Shown one piece after another: positions 6,994-15,297 of a stretch of DNA of 19,189 bases. Within the stretch, counting starts at the first letter, position 1; each line of letters starts with the position of its first letter. The notes under the pieces were generated by a model, which made no database searches, was not told where the DNA came from, and saw only the letters and a program-made list of their open reading frames with translations. The position numbers and the translations under genes are program-made. The stretch covers positions 1 through 19,189 of the forward strand of contig JAVEYH010000065.1 of NCBI GenBank assembly GCA_034003585.1. Direction: 5' to 3'. This stretch comes from JAPXSY01 sp034003585. GTDB lineage: Bacteria; Verrucomicrobiota; Kiritimatiellia; RFP12; UBA1067.

Positions 6994-8696
6994 CACTCCC
7001 CTTTCCTCACCCCTGCTTCGGGTGCGGCCCGCCACACCGGGATCCGCAGCACGCGTACGCGGCCGGGCTCGCCCTCTGCCACGAGCCCCCCGCCCACGGT
7101 CCACCGGAAACGCCGTCCGTCGCCCTGCCCCTGGGCGTGCCATGAGGCCACCAGCGGAATCTGCCAGAACGTGAAGGCCGAACGGCGGTCCCCCACATGA
7201 CGCAACAGGCCGAAGGCCGTGCCCCAATAGTGCCGGTCCGGCGTGCGTTCGGCGCGCAACAGCCCGCCGCAGGCGAGGCGGACATGGAAGAACCCCGTGC
7301 CGCCGAGCAGTTCCGCAGCCCAGCCGCCCAACACCCCGCACCCCGAGGGGCCGACGCTCACCGGCCAGGGCAGGTCCTCCCACCATGAGGCCACCAGCGA
7401 CGGGGTCTCGGCCGCCACACGCGACGCCAGGGCACGGGAAGCCTCCTCCCCGCACACCGCCTCCGTCGCGCCGGGGCCGCTCATCCAAACCGCCGCCACC
7501 AAGCGCCCCTCGCGCCGCACGTCGTGAAGCACGCCCGCGAACGCGCCGGATTCCAGCCGCCGCAACACCTGTTTCCGGAACGCGCGCGCATGCCCAGGAC
7601 GCTCCCAATAACTCAGCCAGACCGTGCGTGTTGCGCCGTCCGGCGCTTCCGCGAGAAAGACGCGGTCGCCCAGCCACCCCCGCAGGAAGCCGAAGTCCCG
7701 GACCGACGCGAGCCGCTCCCCGCCCAGCCACAACGCCGTACCCAGAACGCCGAGCCGGTTGGTCGAGACCGGCTGCACCGCATCCGGCCCCTGCCCCGCC
7801 ACACCGGGAACGAGCGAGAACTCCGCAGGCTGGAATGGCCGCAGGTAGCGCCGTTCCGGAAAGAGGATCTCGGCGGTTGTGACCGGCAGGCGTTCGCGGT
7901 AAACCCGGTCCAACGCCTGCCACCCCGCCTCGCGCCGCAAGCGGTTCGAAAAGACGGCGCCGTCCAGGTACGGCCGCACCAGCGCCCCGGTCAGGAACGG
8001 CGGGTAGGCCTGCAGATCGGTCCCGGCCGCATCCGTGAGGTCCAGCCGGCCGGCGAGCGAGACCAGGAAGGCCCCCAGCGGCGTTGCGGTGTTGACCGGC
8101 CACGCCGCGCACAGACTGTCCGCGCCGACCAGCACGGCGTTGCCCTCGACACACGAGGTTAAGGCAAGATTGGCGTCGAGATCGCCAAGCGCCGCCCGGG
8201 TCAGCCGCTCGAGGTCGAAATGCGCATCCTCCACCGCATGGCAATACTCATGCGCGTACACGAAACGGTCGGCCAGCGCCCGGTCCACCGCGCTCTCCGG
8301 ACGCTCCGACTCCGGCTCTTCCACGACCGCGATGCGCTTTTTCGCGGGATCGTAATAGGCGGCCACCTGCTCGCGCATCAGCGCGCGGTAGAGCGCGCGC
8401 AGCGACGCATCGGCCGGGAGAACGCGGAAGTGCCGCGCGAGCCGCTCGGTCTCTTCCAGAAACCGCCGGTTCTCCGGTTTATCGAGTTCGGCCTCCAACA
8501 CGGCCATCCAGGCGTCGCGCGCCTCGCTCGTCACCGGAATCTCACGCGTCAGCGGCAGACCGCGCAACCGCGCGGCCTCCGCCCCGTAGCGGCGCAACGG
8601 CACCGGCCCCGTATCCGGCTCGCGCAGCGCGCGGCACCCCCCCGCCGCGGCCCACAGCGCCGCCAGCAGGATTCCCCGCGCCACGGCGCGCCGCAT
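6993..8696 (-). CDS. Putative lipoprotein with HExxH zinc-metallopeptidase signature
   Basis: A protein of 567 residues from the ATG at 8696; a GTG at 8711 would add five residues and is less likely because the signal peptide then starts late. The N-terminus is a lipoprotein signal: MRRAVARG, a hydrophobic stretch, then AAAGGC with the lipidated cysteine at residue 21. HEYCH (149-153) fits the zinc motif HExxH. The preceding AAYYDPAKKRIAVV, the following FDLERL and the later CVEGNAV (E184 a possible third ligand) fit a gluzincin-like layout known from bacterial secreted proteins. The remaining 380 residues are unrecognised. The gene follows ftsW by 64 bases on the same strand and appears to end the cluster. 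A role in envelope remodelling is inferred from position only. No substrate can be named. Confidence 0.68.
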   Translation of the reverse strand: MRRAVARGILLAALWAAAGGCRALREPDTGPVPLRRYGAEAARLRGLPLTREIPVTSEARDAWMAVLEAELDKPENRRFLEETERLARHFRVLPADASLRALYRALMREQVAAYYDPAKKRIAVVEEPESERPESAVDRALADRFVYAHEYCHAVEDAHFDLERLTRAALGDLDANLALTSCVEGNAVLVGADSLCAAWPVNTATPLGAFLVSLAGRLDLTDAAGTDLQAYPPFLTGALVRPYLDGAVFSNRLRREAGWQALDRVYRERLPVTTAEILFPERRYLRPFQPAEFSLVPGVAGQGPDAVQPVSTNRLGVLGTALWLGGERLASVRDFGFLRGWLGDRVFLAEAPDGATRTVWLSYWERPGHARAFRKQVLRRLESGAFAGVLHDVRREGRLVAAVWMSGPGATEAVCGEEASRALASRVAAETPSLVASWWEDLPWPVSVGPSGCGVLGGWAAELLGGTGFFHVRLACGGLLRAERTPDRHYWGTAFGLLRHVGDRRSAFTFWQIPLVASWHAQGQGDGRRFRWTVGGGLVAEGEPGRVRVLRIPVWRAAPEAGVRKGE

Positions 8697-8760
8697 GTTC
8701 CGTCCCGGCACACTCCCCCCTTCGGGTTTCCCTCAACCGGAACCCCGTGATGATCCCGCC

Positions 8761-9954
8761 TCACACCTCTTGCGCGGCGTTGCGTACAACCTGCGTGTGC
8801 ATGCGCTCGTCAAACACATCCACATGGCGTCCCACGTTCAACAGTGTGCCGACCGCAAACAGCGCCGTGATGAGATTGGTGCCCCCATAGCTCATGAAGG
8901 GCAGGGCCAACCCTTTGGTGGGCAGGCACCCCGTGACCACGCCGATGTTGAACGCCGCCTGGAACACCAGCAGGAGGGTCATGCCGAACGCCAGCATCCG
9001 GCCGAGCCGGTCCGACGCGCGCAGCGCGATCCGGATGCCGCAGAACAGGATCACGGCATACGCCACCACCACAAACAGGGAAAACGCCAAGCCCAACTCC
9101 TCGCCGCCGATGGCGAAGATGAAGTCGGTGTGGGCTTCCGGCAGATAGTTGTATTTCTGAATGCTCTGATTGAACCCCACGCCGGACGGGCCTCCGTTCT
9201 TGAAAGCCAGGATCGCCTGCTCCAACTGGTATCTGGCGGCGGAAGCCCCCTCCTCCGTATGCCCGGGCGGCAGCCATCTCTCGATCATCAGGCGGAGCGC
9301 TTCGGGGAGCCAGGCCGCGAGGCGGCGCATGCGGTTGGCGTTCGTGATGAGAAAGGCGCCCACCCCCGCCAGGCCGAGTCCGCCGAACAAAAGCAGGTAT
9401 ACGACCCGCGTGCCGGCCACGTACATCAGCGCGCCTCCCGCCACGCACACCACCAGCGTGGAGCCGAAGTCCGGCTCCATCACCAGCAGGCCCGCAAGCA
9501 GCGCCAGCCCGCACCCGGGCAGGAACGCGCCTTTGGTAAACTGGCGCACCCGCCACCCGATGCGGTCCATCCAGACCGACACCGCAATGACCGTCAGGAT
9601 TTTGGCGAATTCGCTGGGCTGCATGCGGAGCGGGCCGAGGTTGAGCCAGCGGTAGCTGCCCTTGACCTTGCCGCCGATACCGGGGACGAAGACCAGCAGC
9701 AGCGCCAGCACCACCAGCAGCGAAAAGCCGACGGTCAGCAACGGTGTGCCCCGCCACCAGTGATAATCGAAGCGGTTGACCAAAAACACCGTCACCGCCG
9801 CGAGCCCGAGCCAGATCAATTGGCGCCGAACAAAAAAGTGCGGGTCAGCGTATAAACCCTGAGCCCGCACAGCACTGGCCGTGGCCAACACGACAATTCC
9901 CAATCCCAGCAACGCGACCACTGTCAGCGACAAGACCGTCAGAGTGCTGCGCAT
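8761..9954 (-). CDS. ftsW: Peptidoglycan glycosyltransferase FtsW
   Basis: A protein of 397 residues of the SEDS family, with about ten hydrophobic segments. It polymerises lipid II into septal glycan strands in partnership with the class B PBP FtsI. Family landmarks are GSYRWLNLGPLRMQPSEFAK (99-118), the EPDFGST loop (160-166) with D162 as the expected catalytic aspartate, LPEAHTDFIFA (271-281) and PTKGLALPFMSYGG (345-358). The long segment at about 205-245 fits the large periplasmic loop. RodA is the alternative SEDS protein, but the location in the division cluster favours FtsW. GGAGG lies about 13 bases before the start, a slightly long spacing. murG and murC, which often follow ftsW, are absent here. 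Confidence 0.95.
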   Translation of the reverse strand: MRSTLTVLSLTVVALLGLGIVVLATASAVRAQGLYADPHFFVRRQLIWLGLAAVTVFLVNRFDYHWWRGTPLLTVGFSLLVVLALLLVFVPGIGGKVKGSYRWLNLGPLRMQPSEFAKILTVIAVSVWMDRIGWRVRQFTKGAFLPGCGLALLAGLLVMEPDFGSTLVVCVAGGALMYVAGTRVVYLLLFGGLGLAGVGAFLITNANRMRRLAAWLPEALRLMIERWLPPGHTEEGASAARYQLEQAILAFKNGGPSGVGFNQSIQKYNYLPEAHTDFIFAIGGEELGLAFSLFVVVAYAVILFCGIRIALRASDRLGRMLAFGMTLLLVFQAAFNIGVVTGCLPTKGLALPFMSYGGTNLITALFAVGTLLNVGRHVDVFDERMHTQVVRNAAQEV

Positions 9955-9973
9955 GGGATGCCGTCCGCCTCCG

Positions 9974-10966
9974 TTATTGTCCCGCGTTCGGGATCTTCAG
10001 CACGGTCCCGGCCTTCAGTTCGCTTGAGGTGAGGTTATTGAGCGCCTTGAGATCGCTCGGGCTCACGCCCCAGCGAATCGCCACGGCATACAGATCCTCA
10101 CCCTCTTTCACGGTGTAGGTCTGCGTCGCGGTCTCCGCAACCGGAGCGGGCGGCGGCGGCGCGGTCTCGATTTTCACCGGGGCGGACTCGACCGCGGCGG
10201 GCGCCGGCGTTTTCTCGGCGGCGGGCGGCGGCTCGGTTGTCACAGCCGGGGCTGATTCCGCTTTGACGGCGGCCGCCGGTTTCGGCGCGACGGGTTTGGG
10301 GGCCTGCTTCGAAGCGGCGCTCTTCTTCGTCACCGGTGCGGCGGGCGGCGTCTTGACGGCGCCGGGCACCTTCAGCGTCTGGCCGACGATGATCTTGTCG
10401 CTCTTCAGCCCGTTGGCCTGGCGCAGGGCCGCAGTCTTGATCCCGTGTTTGTGCGCGATGACCGAGAGGGAGTCGCCGGACTTCACCACATACGTGACAG
10501 CCGGGCCCGAAACGGATGCGGCCGCTTTCGGCGCCACCGTCTTGGGGGCCTTGACCCGGGGTGCCGCCACCGGCACGGAACGCGCCTTGGAGAGATCCAC
10601 CTGGCCGGGGAGCTGGATCACCTGGCCGATGCGCAACCGGTTGGGCGCGATGCCGGGATTGACGGCCACGATGTCCTGCCAGCGCAGGTTGTACTTGTAC
10701 GCGATGGCGGAAAGGGTGTCGCCCTTCTCAATCGTGTACGGGGTCGAGGTCGGCACCGACGGCAGCTCGACCAAGGCCGTCTCGACAGGCTGAACAGGCG
10801 GGGGCGTCGTATCCAAGGGCTGCACCTCAACCGGGGGCAGTTCCCCGTCGGGCAGGGTCGTCGAGGTGGTTTCACTCTTCCGGTTGAACATGCCGCAGCC
10901 CTGCATCAGGAGGCAGCCCGCAATCAGGTTGACGCCCGCAACAACACGCATGACTTGACGATTCAT
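9974..10966 (-). CDS. LysM lipoprotein (NlpD-like, three LysM domains)
   Basis: A protein of 330 residues. The lipoprotein signal ends in LMQGC with the lipidated cysteine at residue 24. Three LysM peptidoglycan-binding domains are visible: about 77-120 (YTIEKGDTLSAIAYKYN), 159-201 (YVVKSGDSLSVIAHKHG) and 284-326 (YTVKEGEDLYAVAIRWG). They are separated by long Pro/Ala/Lys-rich linkers (about 122-155 and 203-282) suited to spanning the periplasm. There is no LytM/M23 or other catalytic domain, so it probably binds glycan or activates a hydrolase rather than cutting. Chlamydia has a gene annotated nlpD, also a LysM protein, in the same place between murD and ftsW, which supports a PVC origin. 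AAGGAG lies just before the ATG. Confidence 0.92.
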   Translation of the reverse strand: MNRQVMRVVAGVNLIAGCLLMQGCGMFNRKSETTSTTLPDGELPPVEVQPLDTTPPPVQPVETALVELPSVPTSTPYTIEKGDTLSAIAYKYNLRWQDIVAVNPGIAPNRLRIGQVIQLPGQVDLSKARSVPVAAPRVKAPKTVAPKAAASVSGPAVTYVVKSGDSLSVIAHKHGIKTAALRQANGLKSDKIIVGQTLKVPGAVKTPPAAPVTKKSAASKQAPKPVAPKPAAAVKAESAPAVTTEPPPAAEKTPAPAAVESAPVKIETAPPPPAPVAETATQTYTVKEGEDLYAVAIRWGVSPSDLKALNNLTSSELKAGTVLKIPNAGQ

Positions 10967-11005
10967 TGTGTCTCCTTGTCCTTCTTGCCCTCAGAAAAGA
11001 AACGT

Positions 11006-12349
11006 TCAGAGATCCGCAACCGCGCGGACCTGAGCCGTGAAACGTTCTCCCCTTTCCCGATAGCTTGAAAACTGGTCGAAACTCGCCGTCCCCGGCGAAA
11101 GCAACACCGTGTCACCCGCCCGGGCTTCCCGCGCCGCCGCCGCCACAGCCTGATCCAGGGTCCCGCACTCTTCGCAGGGGATCACATCCGACCAAGCCTG
11201 AAACATCTGCCTTGAGCAGTGACCAATAAGATAACCCTTTTTTGTGGTTTTTGTCAGCAACTCTTTTATGTTTTCGAGATCATGCTCTTTCAAGAGCCCG
11301 CCTGCGATGAGGCGCACCGGTTTGCGCGCCATTCTCAGTGCCGCAGCCGTTGCCGCAAGGCTGGTCGCCTTGGAGTCATCCACATAGCGCACGCCGTGCC
11401 GGCTCTCCCACACGAGTTGCATGCGGTGCGGCAGCGGCTCGAACGCCCGCAGCCCCGCCGCGATCCGCTCCGGGTCCAGCCCCGCGACATGCAAGGCCGC
11501 CACCCCCGCCGAGATCGAAAGCCCGAGCACCTCGTTGTCGAACCACGAGCCCCCGGTCTCCACCCGGACGCGCCTGCCGTCCGCCCAGCCTGTCACCGCA
11601 TGGTCCGCATAACGCCAATCGCATCCCGCATCCGCGCCGAACCGCCACAGCGTGACCCCCGGAGGCACGCCCCCGTCGTCCGCGAGTCCGGCCGGAAGCA
11701 GCGCGACATCCCCCGGACGCATCCGCGCGAAAAGCCGCATTTTGGCGCCCTTGTACTCCGTCATGTCCGCGTGCCGGTCCTGATGGTCGGCCTGGAGATT
11801 CAGCAGGATCGCGATCTCCGGGCGGAAGGTCCGGGTGTGCTCCATCTGAAACGAGCTGACCTCGGTCACCGCCCAGCTCAGATCCGGCCGGTCGAGCGCG
11901 AGCCGGCACAGCGGAATCCCGTAATTGCCCGCGGGCGAGGCGGGGATGCCCGCACCCGTCAGCGTGTCCGCACACCATTTGACCAGCGAGCTCTTGCCTT
12001 TGCTGCCGGTTATGGCGATCACGCGCCCGGGCCAGTAACCGCTCCCGAGTTCCAGTTCGGACACCATCGGGACGCCGCGCGCGCGGCACGCGGCCACCCA
12101 CGGATGGTTCAGGGAGAACGCGGGACTCACGACGCACACGTCGAACGGTTCGGGCGGCAGACCGTCGGCCCCGAACGTCACCTGTCCGCCGGCCGCGGTG
12201 ATCCGTTGCGCCACCGCGGCCCGCGCGTCCGCTTTCCCCTCGTCGATCACCCGTACGCGCCCGCCGCGCGCGAGCAGCAGCCGCGCGGCCGCCTCGCCGC
12301 TGATTCCCGCGCCCAGCACCAGGGCCCGCGCGCCGTCATACCGGTTCAT
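11006..12349 (-). CDS. murD: UDP-N-acetylmuramoylalanine--D-glutamate ligase MurD
   Basis: A protein of 447 residues. It adds D-glutamate to UDP-MurNAc-L-alanine in the cytoplasm using ATP. The N-terminal UDP-binding fold shows VLGAGISGEAAA (11-22). The ATP loop is ITGSKGKSS (113-121), in which the usual asparagine of GTNGK/GSNGK is lysine. EVSSFQ, NLQADHQDRH and YVDDSKATS follow in the expected order for the central and C-terminal domains. The start at 12349 overlaps the end of murF by 14 bases, and AAGGGA upstream could serve it; the frame is open further upstream only as a shadow of murF. The overlap implies translational coupling. mraY, usually between murF and murD, is missing. Confidence 0.95.
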   Translation of the reverse strand: MNRYDGARALVLGAGISGEAAARLLLARGGRVRVIDEGKADARAAVAQRITAAGGQVTFGADGLPPEPFDVCVVSPAFSLNHPWVAACRARGVPMVSELELGSGYWPGRVIAITGSKGKSSLVKWCADTLTGAGIPASPAGNYGIPLCRLALDRPDLSWAVTEVSSFQMEHTRTFRPEIAILLNLQADHQDRHADMTEYKGAKMRLFARMRPGDVALLPAGLADDGGVPPGVTLWRFGADAGCDWRYADHAVTGWADGRRVRVETGGSWFDNEVLGLSISAGVAALHVAGLDPERIAAGLRAFEPLPHRMQLVWESRHGVRYVDDSKATSLAATAAALRMARKPVRLIAGGLLKEHDLENIKELLTKTTKKGYLIGHCSRQMFQAWSDVIPCEECGTLDQAVAAAAREARAGDTVLLSPGTASFDQFSSYRERGERFTAQVRAVADL

Positions 12350-13730
12350 GTTCCACGATCCCTTCCAGCCGCATGCCGCGCGACGCTTTGAGCAAAACGC
12401 TGTCGCCGCTACGCACCCATTCGCGCAGCACGGCACCCGCCGCCCGCGCATCGTCCGCACAGGCCACCTTCGCCCGCGGAAAACCCGCCCGCACCGCCTC
12501 CTCCGCCAAATGCCGCGTCGCGTCGCGCCCCACCGCCAGCAGCCCATCCGGGGCGGTCTGCGCCACACAGCGGCCAACCTCGCGGTGCAACGCTCCGGCG
12601 TGCCCGCCCAGTTCCAGCATGTCGCCCAACACCACGATGCGCCGCCCCCGGCACGGCAGGCCCGCAAACGTTTTGAGCGCCGCGGCCATGCTTTGGGGAT
12701 TGGCGTTATAGGCATCGTTGACCCACGTCACGCCGTCACGTACCGTCACCTCCCAGCGCATCTTGGGCAGGGCCAGACCCGACAGGGACTGCGCCAACGC
12801 GCCGGCGGGAAGCCCGGCGCGCCGCGCCGCCGCGAAAGCCAGCAGCAGATTCGACGCATTGTGCGCGCCCGGCAGTCCGCTGCGCAGCCGCGTCTCTTCG
12901 CCGGTCGCCCGTTCCGTGATGTGCAGCGCGCCGTCCAGAAGGTCTGTCGCCTCGGCCGAGAAATCCGCTTCCCCCCCCGTCAGCGTGACCGTCACCACCG
13001 GCGCGCCGGACTGCTCCGCCAGTTGCGCGAACCCCGTGACCTCCCGGTTCAGGACGGCGAACCCCTCGCGCGGCAACGCGCGCAGCAGGGCACCCTTCTC
13101 CCGCACGATCGCCTCCTGCGTGCCGAAGTGCTCGATGTGCGCGCATCCGATGCTGGCGATCACGGCCGCGCGCGGCTGGAGCGTGTCGCTCAGCCGCCCG
13201 ATCTCGCCGGGATGGTTGGAGCCCAGCTCAAAGATGCCGTACTCGGTTTCCGGCGGCATGGCCAGCAGGCTCAGCGGCAGTCCCACCTCATTGTTGAGAT
13301 TCCCGCGCGTGGCGCAGACGCGCCCGCCGGCGGCAAACAGCGCGGCCGCCATTTCTTTGGTCGTGGTTTTGCCGGAGCTGCCGGTGATGCCCAGAATGAA
13401 CGCGCGGTTTGAACGCCGCCACGCGCGCGCGGCATTGGCCAGCGCCCGGCGGGTGTCCTTCACACGGATCAGGGGCCAGGCGGCCGCGCCGGCCGGCGCG
13501 GGCCAGGACGTCTCGACCAGCGCGGCCGCGGCGCCGCCGCGCAAGGCCTGCGCCACAAAAGCATGCCCGTCGAACCGCTCCCCGCGCAACGCCACATACA
13601 GGCACCCCGGCGTCACCCTGCGCGAATCCTGCGTCACGCCGCGGAAAGTCGCCGGCAGCGCCTGCGTGTCGCCGCCTGCCCATGCGGCAAACGCGGCCGC
13701 ATCAAACACCTGTGGTTCCCCGTTTGACAT
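12336..13730 (-). CDS. murF: UDP-N-acetylmuramoyl-tripeptide--D-alanyl-D-alanine ligase MurF
   Basis: A protein of 464 residues. It adds the D-Ala-D-Ala dipeptide to the UDP-MurNAc-tripeptide, the last cytoplasmic step before lipid I. The N-terminal domain has GVTQDSRRV then GCLYVALRG (31-50), the ATP loop is GITGSSGKTTTK (114-125), and the later motifs include NNEVGLPLSLL, ELGSNHPGEI and WVNDAYNANPQSM. The ATG at 13730 is chosen because homology begins there and GGGACGGGTG precedes it; the longer frame to 13904 overlaps murE and looks unlike a Mur ligase. It is 40 bases from murE and overlaps murD. Confidence 0.95.
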   Translation of the reverse strand: MSNGEPQVFDAAAFAAWAGGDTQALPATFRGVTQDSRRVTPGCLYVALRGERFDGHAFVAQALRGGAAAALVETSWPAPAGAAAWPLIRVKDTRRALANAARAWRRSNRAFILGITGSSGKTTTKEMAAALFAAGGRVCATRGNLNNEVGLPLSLLAMPPETEYGIFELGSNHPGEIGRLSDTLQPRAAVIASIGCAHIEHFGTQEAIVREKGALLRALPREGFAVLNREVTGFAQLAEQSGAPVVTVTLTGGEADFSAEATDLLDGALHITERATGEETRLRSGLPGAHNASNLLLAFAAARRAGLPAGALAQSLSGLALPKMRWEVTVRDGVTWVNDAYNANPQSMAAALKTFAGLPCRGRRIVVLGDMLELGGHAGALHREVGRCVAQTAPDGLLAVGRDATRHLAEEAVRAGFPRAKVACADDARAAGAVLREWVRSGDSVLLKASRGMRLEGIVEHEPV

Positions 13731-13770
13731 CTTCGCACCCGTCCCGGCCGTCCGGCCCGGTTTGCCGGCT

Positions 13771-15261
13771 CTACCGATCCCGCGGTCGCGCCCCGCTGAG
13801 TGTTCGCGCCTCCTCCGCCACCACCTGCCGGTCATCAAAGGGCAGGGTGCGGCCCGCGAGTTCCTGAAACGACTCATGCCCCTTGCCGGCCACAAGCACC
13901 ACATCCCCCTCGCGCGCCTGACTCAACGCGCGGCGGATGGCGAGCCGGCGGTCGGGCTCGACCTCGTGCGAGGTCCCTCCCGGGATTCCCCGCAGAATCT
14001 CCCCGATGATCGTCTGCGGATCCTCCGAACGCGGATTGTCGGAGGTGATCACCAGATGATCCGCCAGGGCGGCGCAGGCGCGCCCCATCAGCGGACGCTT
14101 GGTGCGGTCACGTTCGCCGCCGCACCCGAAGACCACCGTCAGGCGTCCGCGCGTCACCTCGCGCAAAGTCCCCAGAACGTTCGAGAGCGCGTCATCGGTG
14201 TGGGCATAGTCCACAAACACCGTGGCCGGCAAACCGACCGGCACGCGCTCCAGCCGTCCCCACCGCGGGCGTGCCGCCTCCAGCGCCTGCCCCACGGTCT
14301 CCAGCGGCACCCCGGCCTCCAGCGCCAGGCCGGCCGCGCACAGCATGTTGGCCACGTTGTACCGGCCCGCGAGGCGCACGCGCAACGCGAGGCGCCGCCC
14401 GTCCGGCGCCGCCAGCGTGAACGCGCTGCCGTCGGGGGTGACAGTCAGGTCTTCGGCCCGCAGGTCGGCCGCCTGCGTGAACCCGCAGGTGAGGCGGCGC
14501 AGCGGCAGCGTGGCGAGATAGGCGGCCATGCGCTCCCCGTATCCGGCATCCGCCACGCACACGGCGGGCGCGCCCGGCGTTTCGGCGGCCAGTTGGTCGA
14601 AAAGTTTGCGCTTGGCGGCGAAATACGCCTCCAGGGTGCCGTGGTAATCGAGATGATCCTGCGACAGATTGGTGAAGGCCGCGCCCGCGAACCGCACCCA
14701 GGCCACGCGCTGCTGATCCAGCGCGTGCGACGACACCTCCATCACCGCGGCGTCACAGCCCCCGGCGCGCATGGCGGCCAGAATGGCCTGCAGGTCGCAG
14801 GCGTCCGGTGTGGTGCGCGTGGCGGGGATCTCGCGGCCGGCGTATTCCACCTGGACGGTGGTCAGCAACCCGGGCGCGGCCCCGCCGGCCGCCAGCATTT
14901 CGCGCAACAGCCACGCGGTGGTGGTCTTGCCGTTGGTCCCGGTGATCCCGTACACCCGCATGTTGCGGGAAGGCCACGCTTTCAGCGCCGACGCGATGCA
15001 GGCCAGCGCGCGGCGCGCGTCCCGGACCAGAATGACCTGGCGATGATACTCCGGCAACGGCGTTTCCGAGAGGATCGCCACCGCGCCTTTCGCCAGGGCG
15101 GCCCCGGCGTACCGTCCGCCCGCGTCACGCGTACCGGTGACCGCGGCAAACAGGTCGCCGGGCCGGATCCGGCGCGAATCGCACTGGATCCCGGTGAAAG
15201 CCGTGGCCGGCGCCTCGGCCACAAGCAGGGACGCGAGTTCCGGAATTTCCGAACATCTCAT
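13771..15261 (-). CDS. murE: UDP-MurNAc-tripeptide synthetase MurE, meso-DAP type
   Basis: A protein of 496 residues. It adds the third stem-peptide residue to UDP-MurNAc-L-Ala-D-Glu. The ATP loop is GITGTNGKTTT (105-115). EVSSHALDQQR (175-185), NLSQDHLDYHGT (198-209) and the K217 region (the expected carbamylated lysine) follow in order. DNPR at 408-411 is the diagnostic meso-diaminopimelate motif, so the cell wall probably uses DAP rather than lysine. That agrees with a Gram-negative cell. The start at 15261 has only a weak ribosome site (GGAG 10 bases upstream), but the N-terminus aligns with the family. It sits 36 bases after ftsI. Confidence 0.96.
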   Translation of the reverse strand: MRCSEIPELASLLVAEAPATAFTGIQCDSRRIRPGDLFAAVTGTRDAGGRYAGAALAKGAVAILSETPLPEYHRQVILVRDARRALACIASALKAWPSRNMRVYGITGTNGKTTTAWLLREMLAAGGAAPGLLTTVQVEYAGREIPATRTTPDACDLQAILAAMRAGGCDAAVMEVSSHALDQQRVAWVRFAGAAFTNLSQDHLDYHGTLEAYFAAKRKLFDQLAAETPGAPAVCVADAGYGERMAAYLATLPLRRLTCGFTQAADLRAEDLTVTPDGSAFTLAAPDGRRLALRVRLAGRYNVANMLCAAGLALEAGVPLETVGQALEAARPRWGRLERVPVGLPATVFVDYAHTDDALSNVLGTLREVTRGRLTVVFGCGGERDRTKRPLMGRACAALADHLVITSDNPRSEDPQTIIGEILRGIPGGTSHEVEPDRRLAIRRALSQAREGDVVLVAGKGHESFQELAGRTLPFDDRQVVAEEARTLSGARPRDR

Positions 15262-15297
15262 GAGAAGGGTCTCCGCGGCGCGGGTTCGCGCCGTCTG

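Noticed and set aside
6913..8244. A minus-strand frame of 443 codons overlapping the lipoprotein gene
   Set aside because: It is another frame of the same DNA, low in complexity (Gly/Arg/Ala), while the competing frame has a lipobox and a zinc-protease motif.
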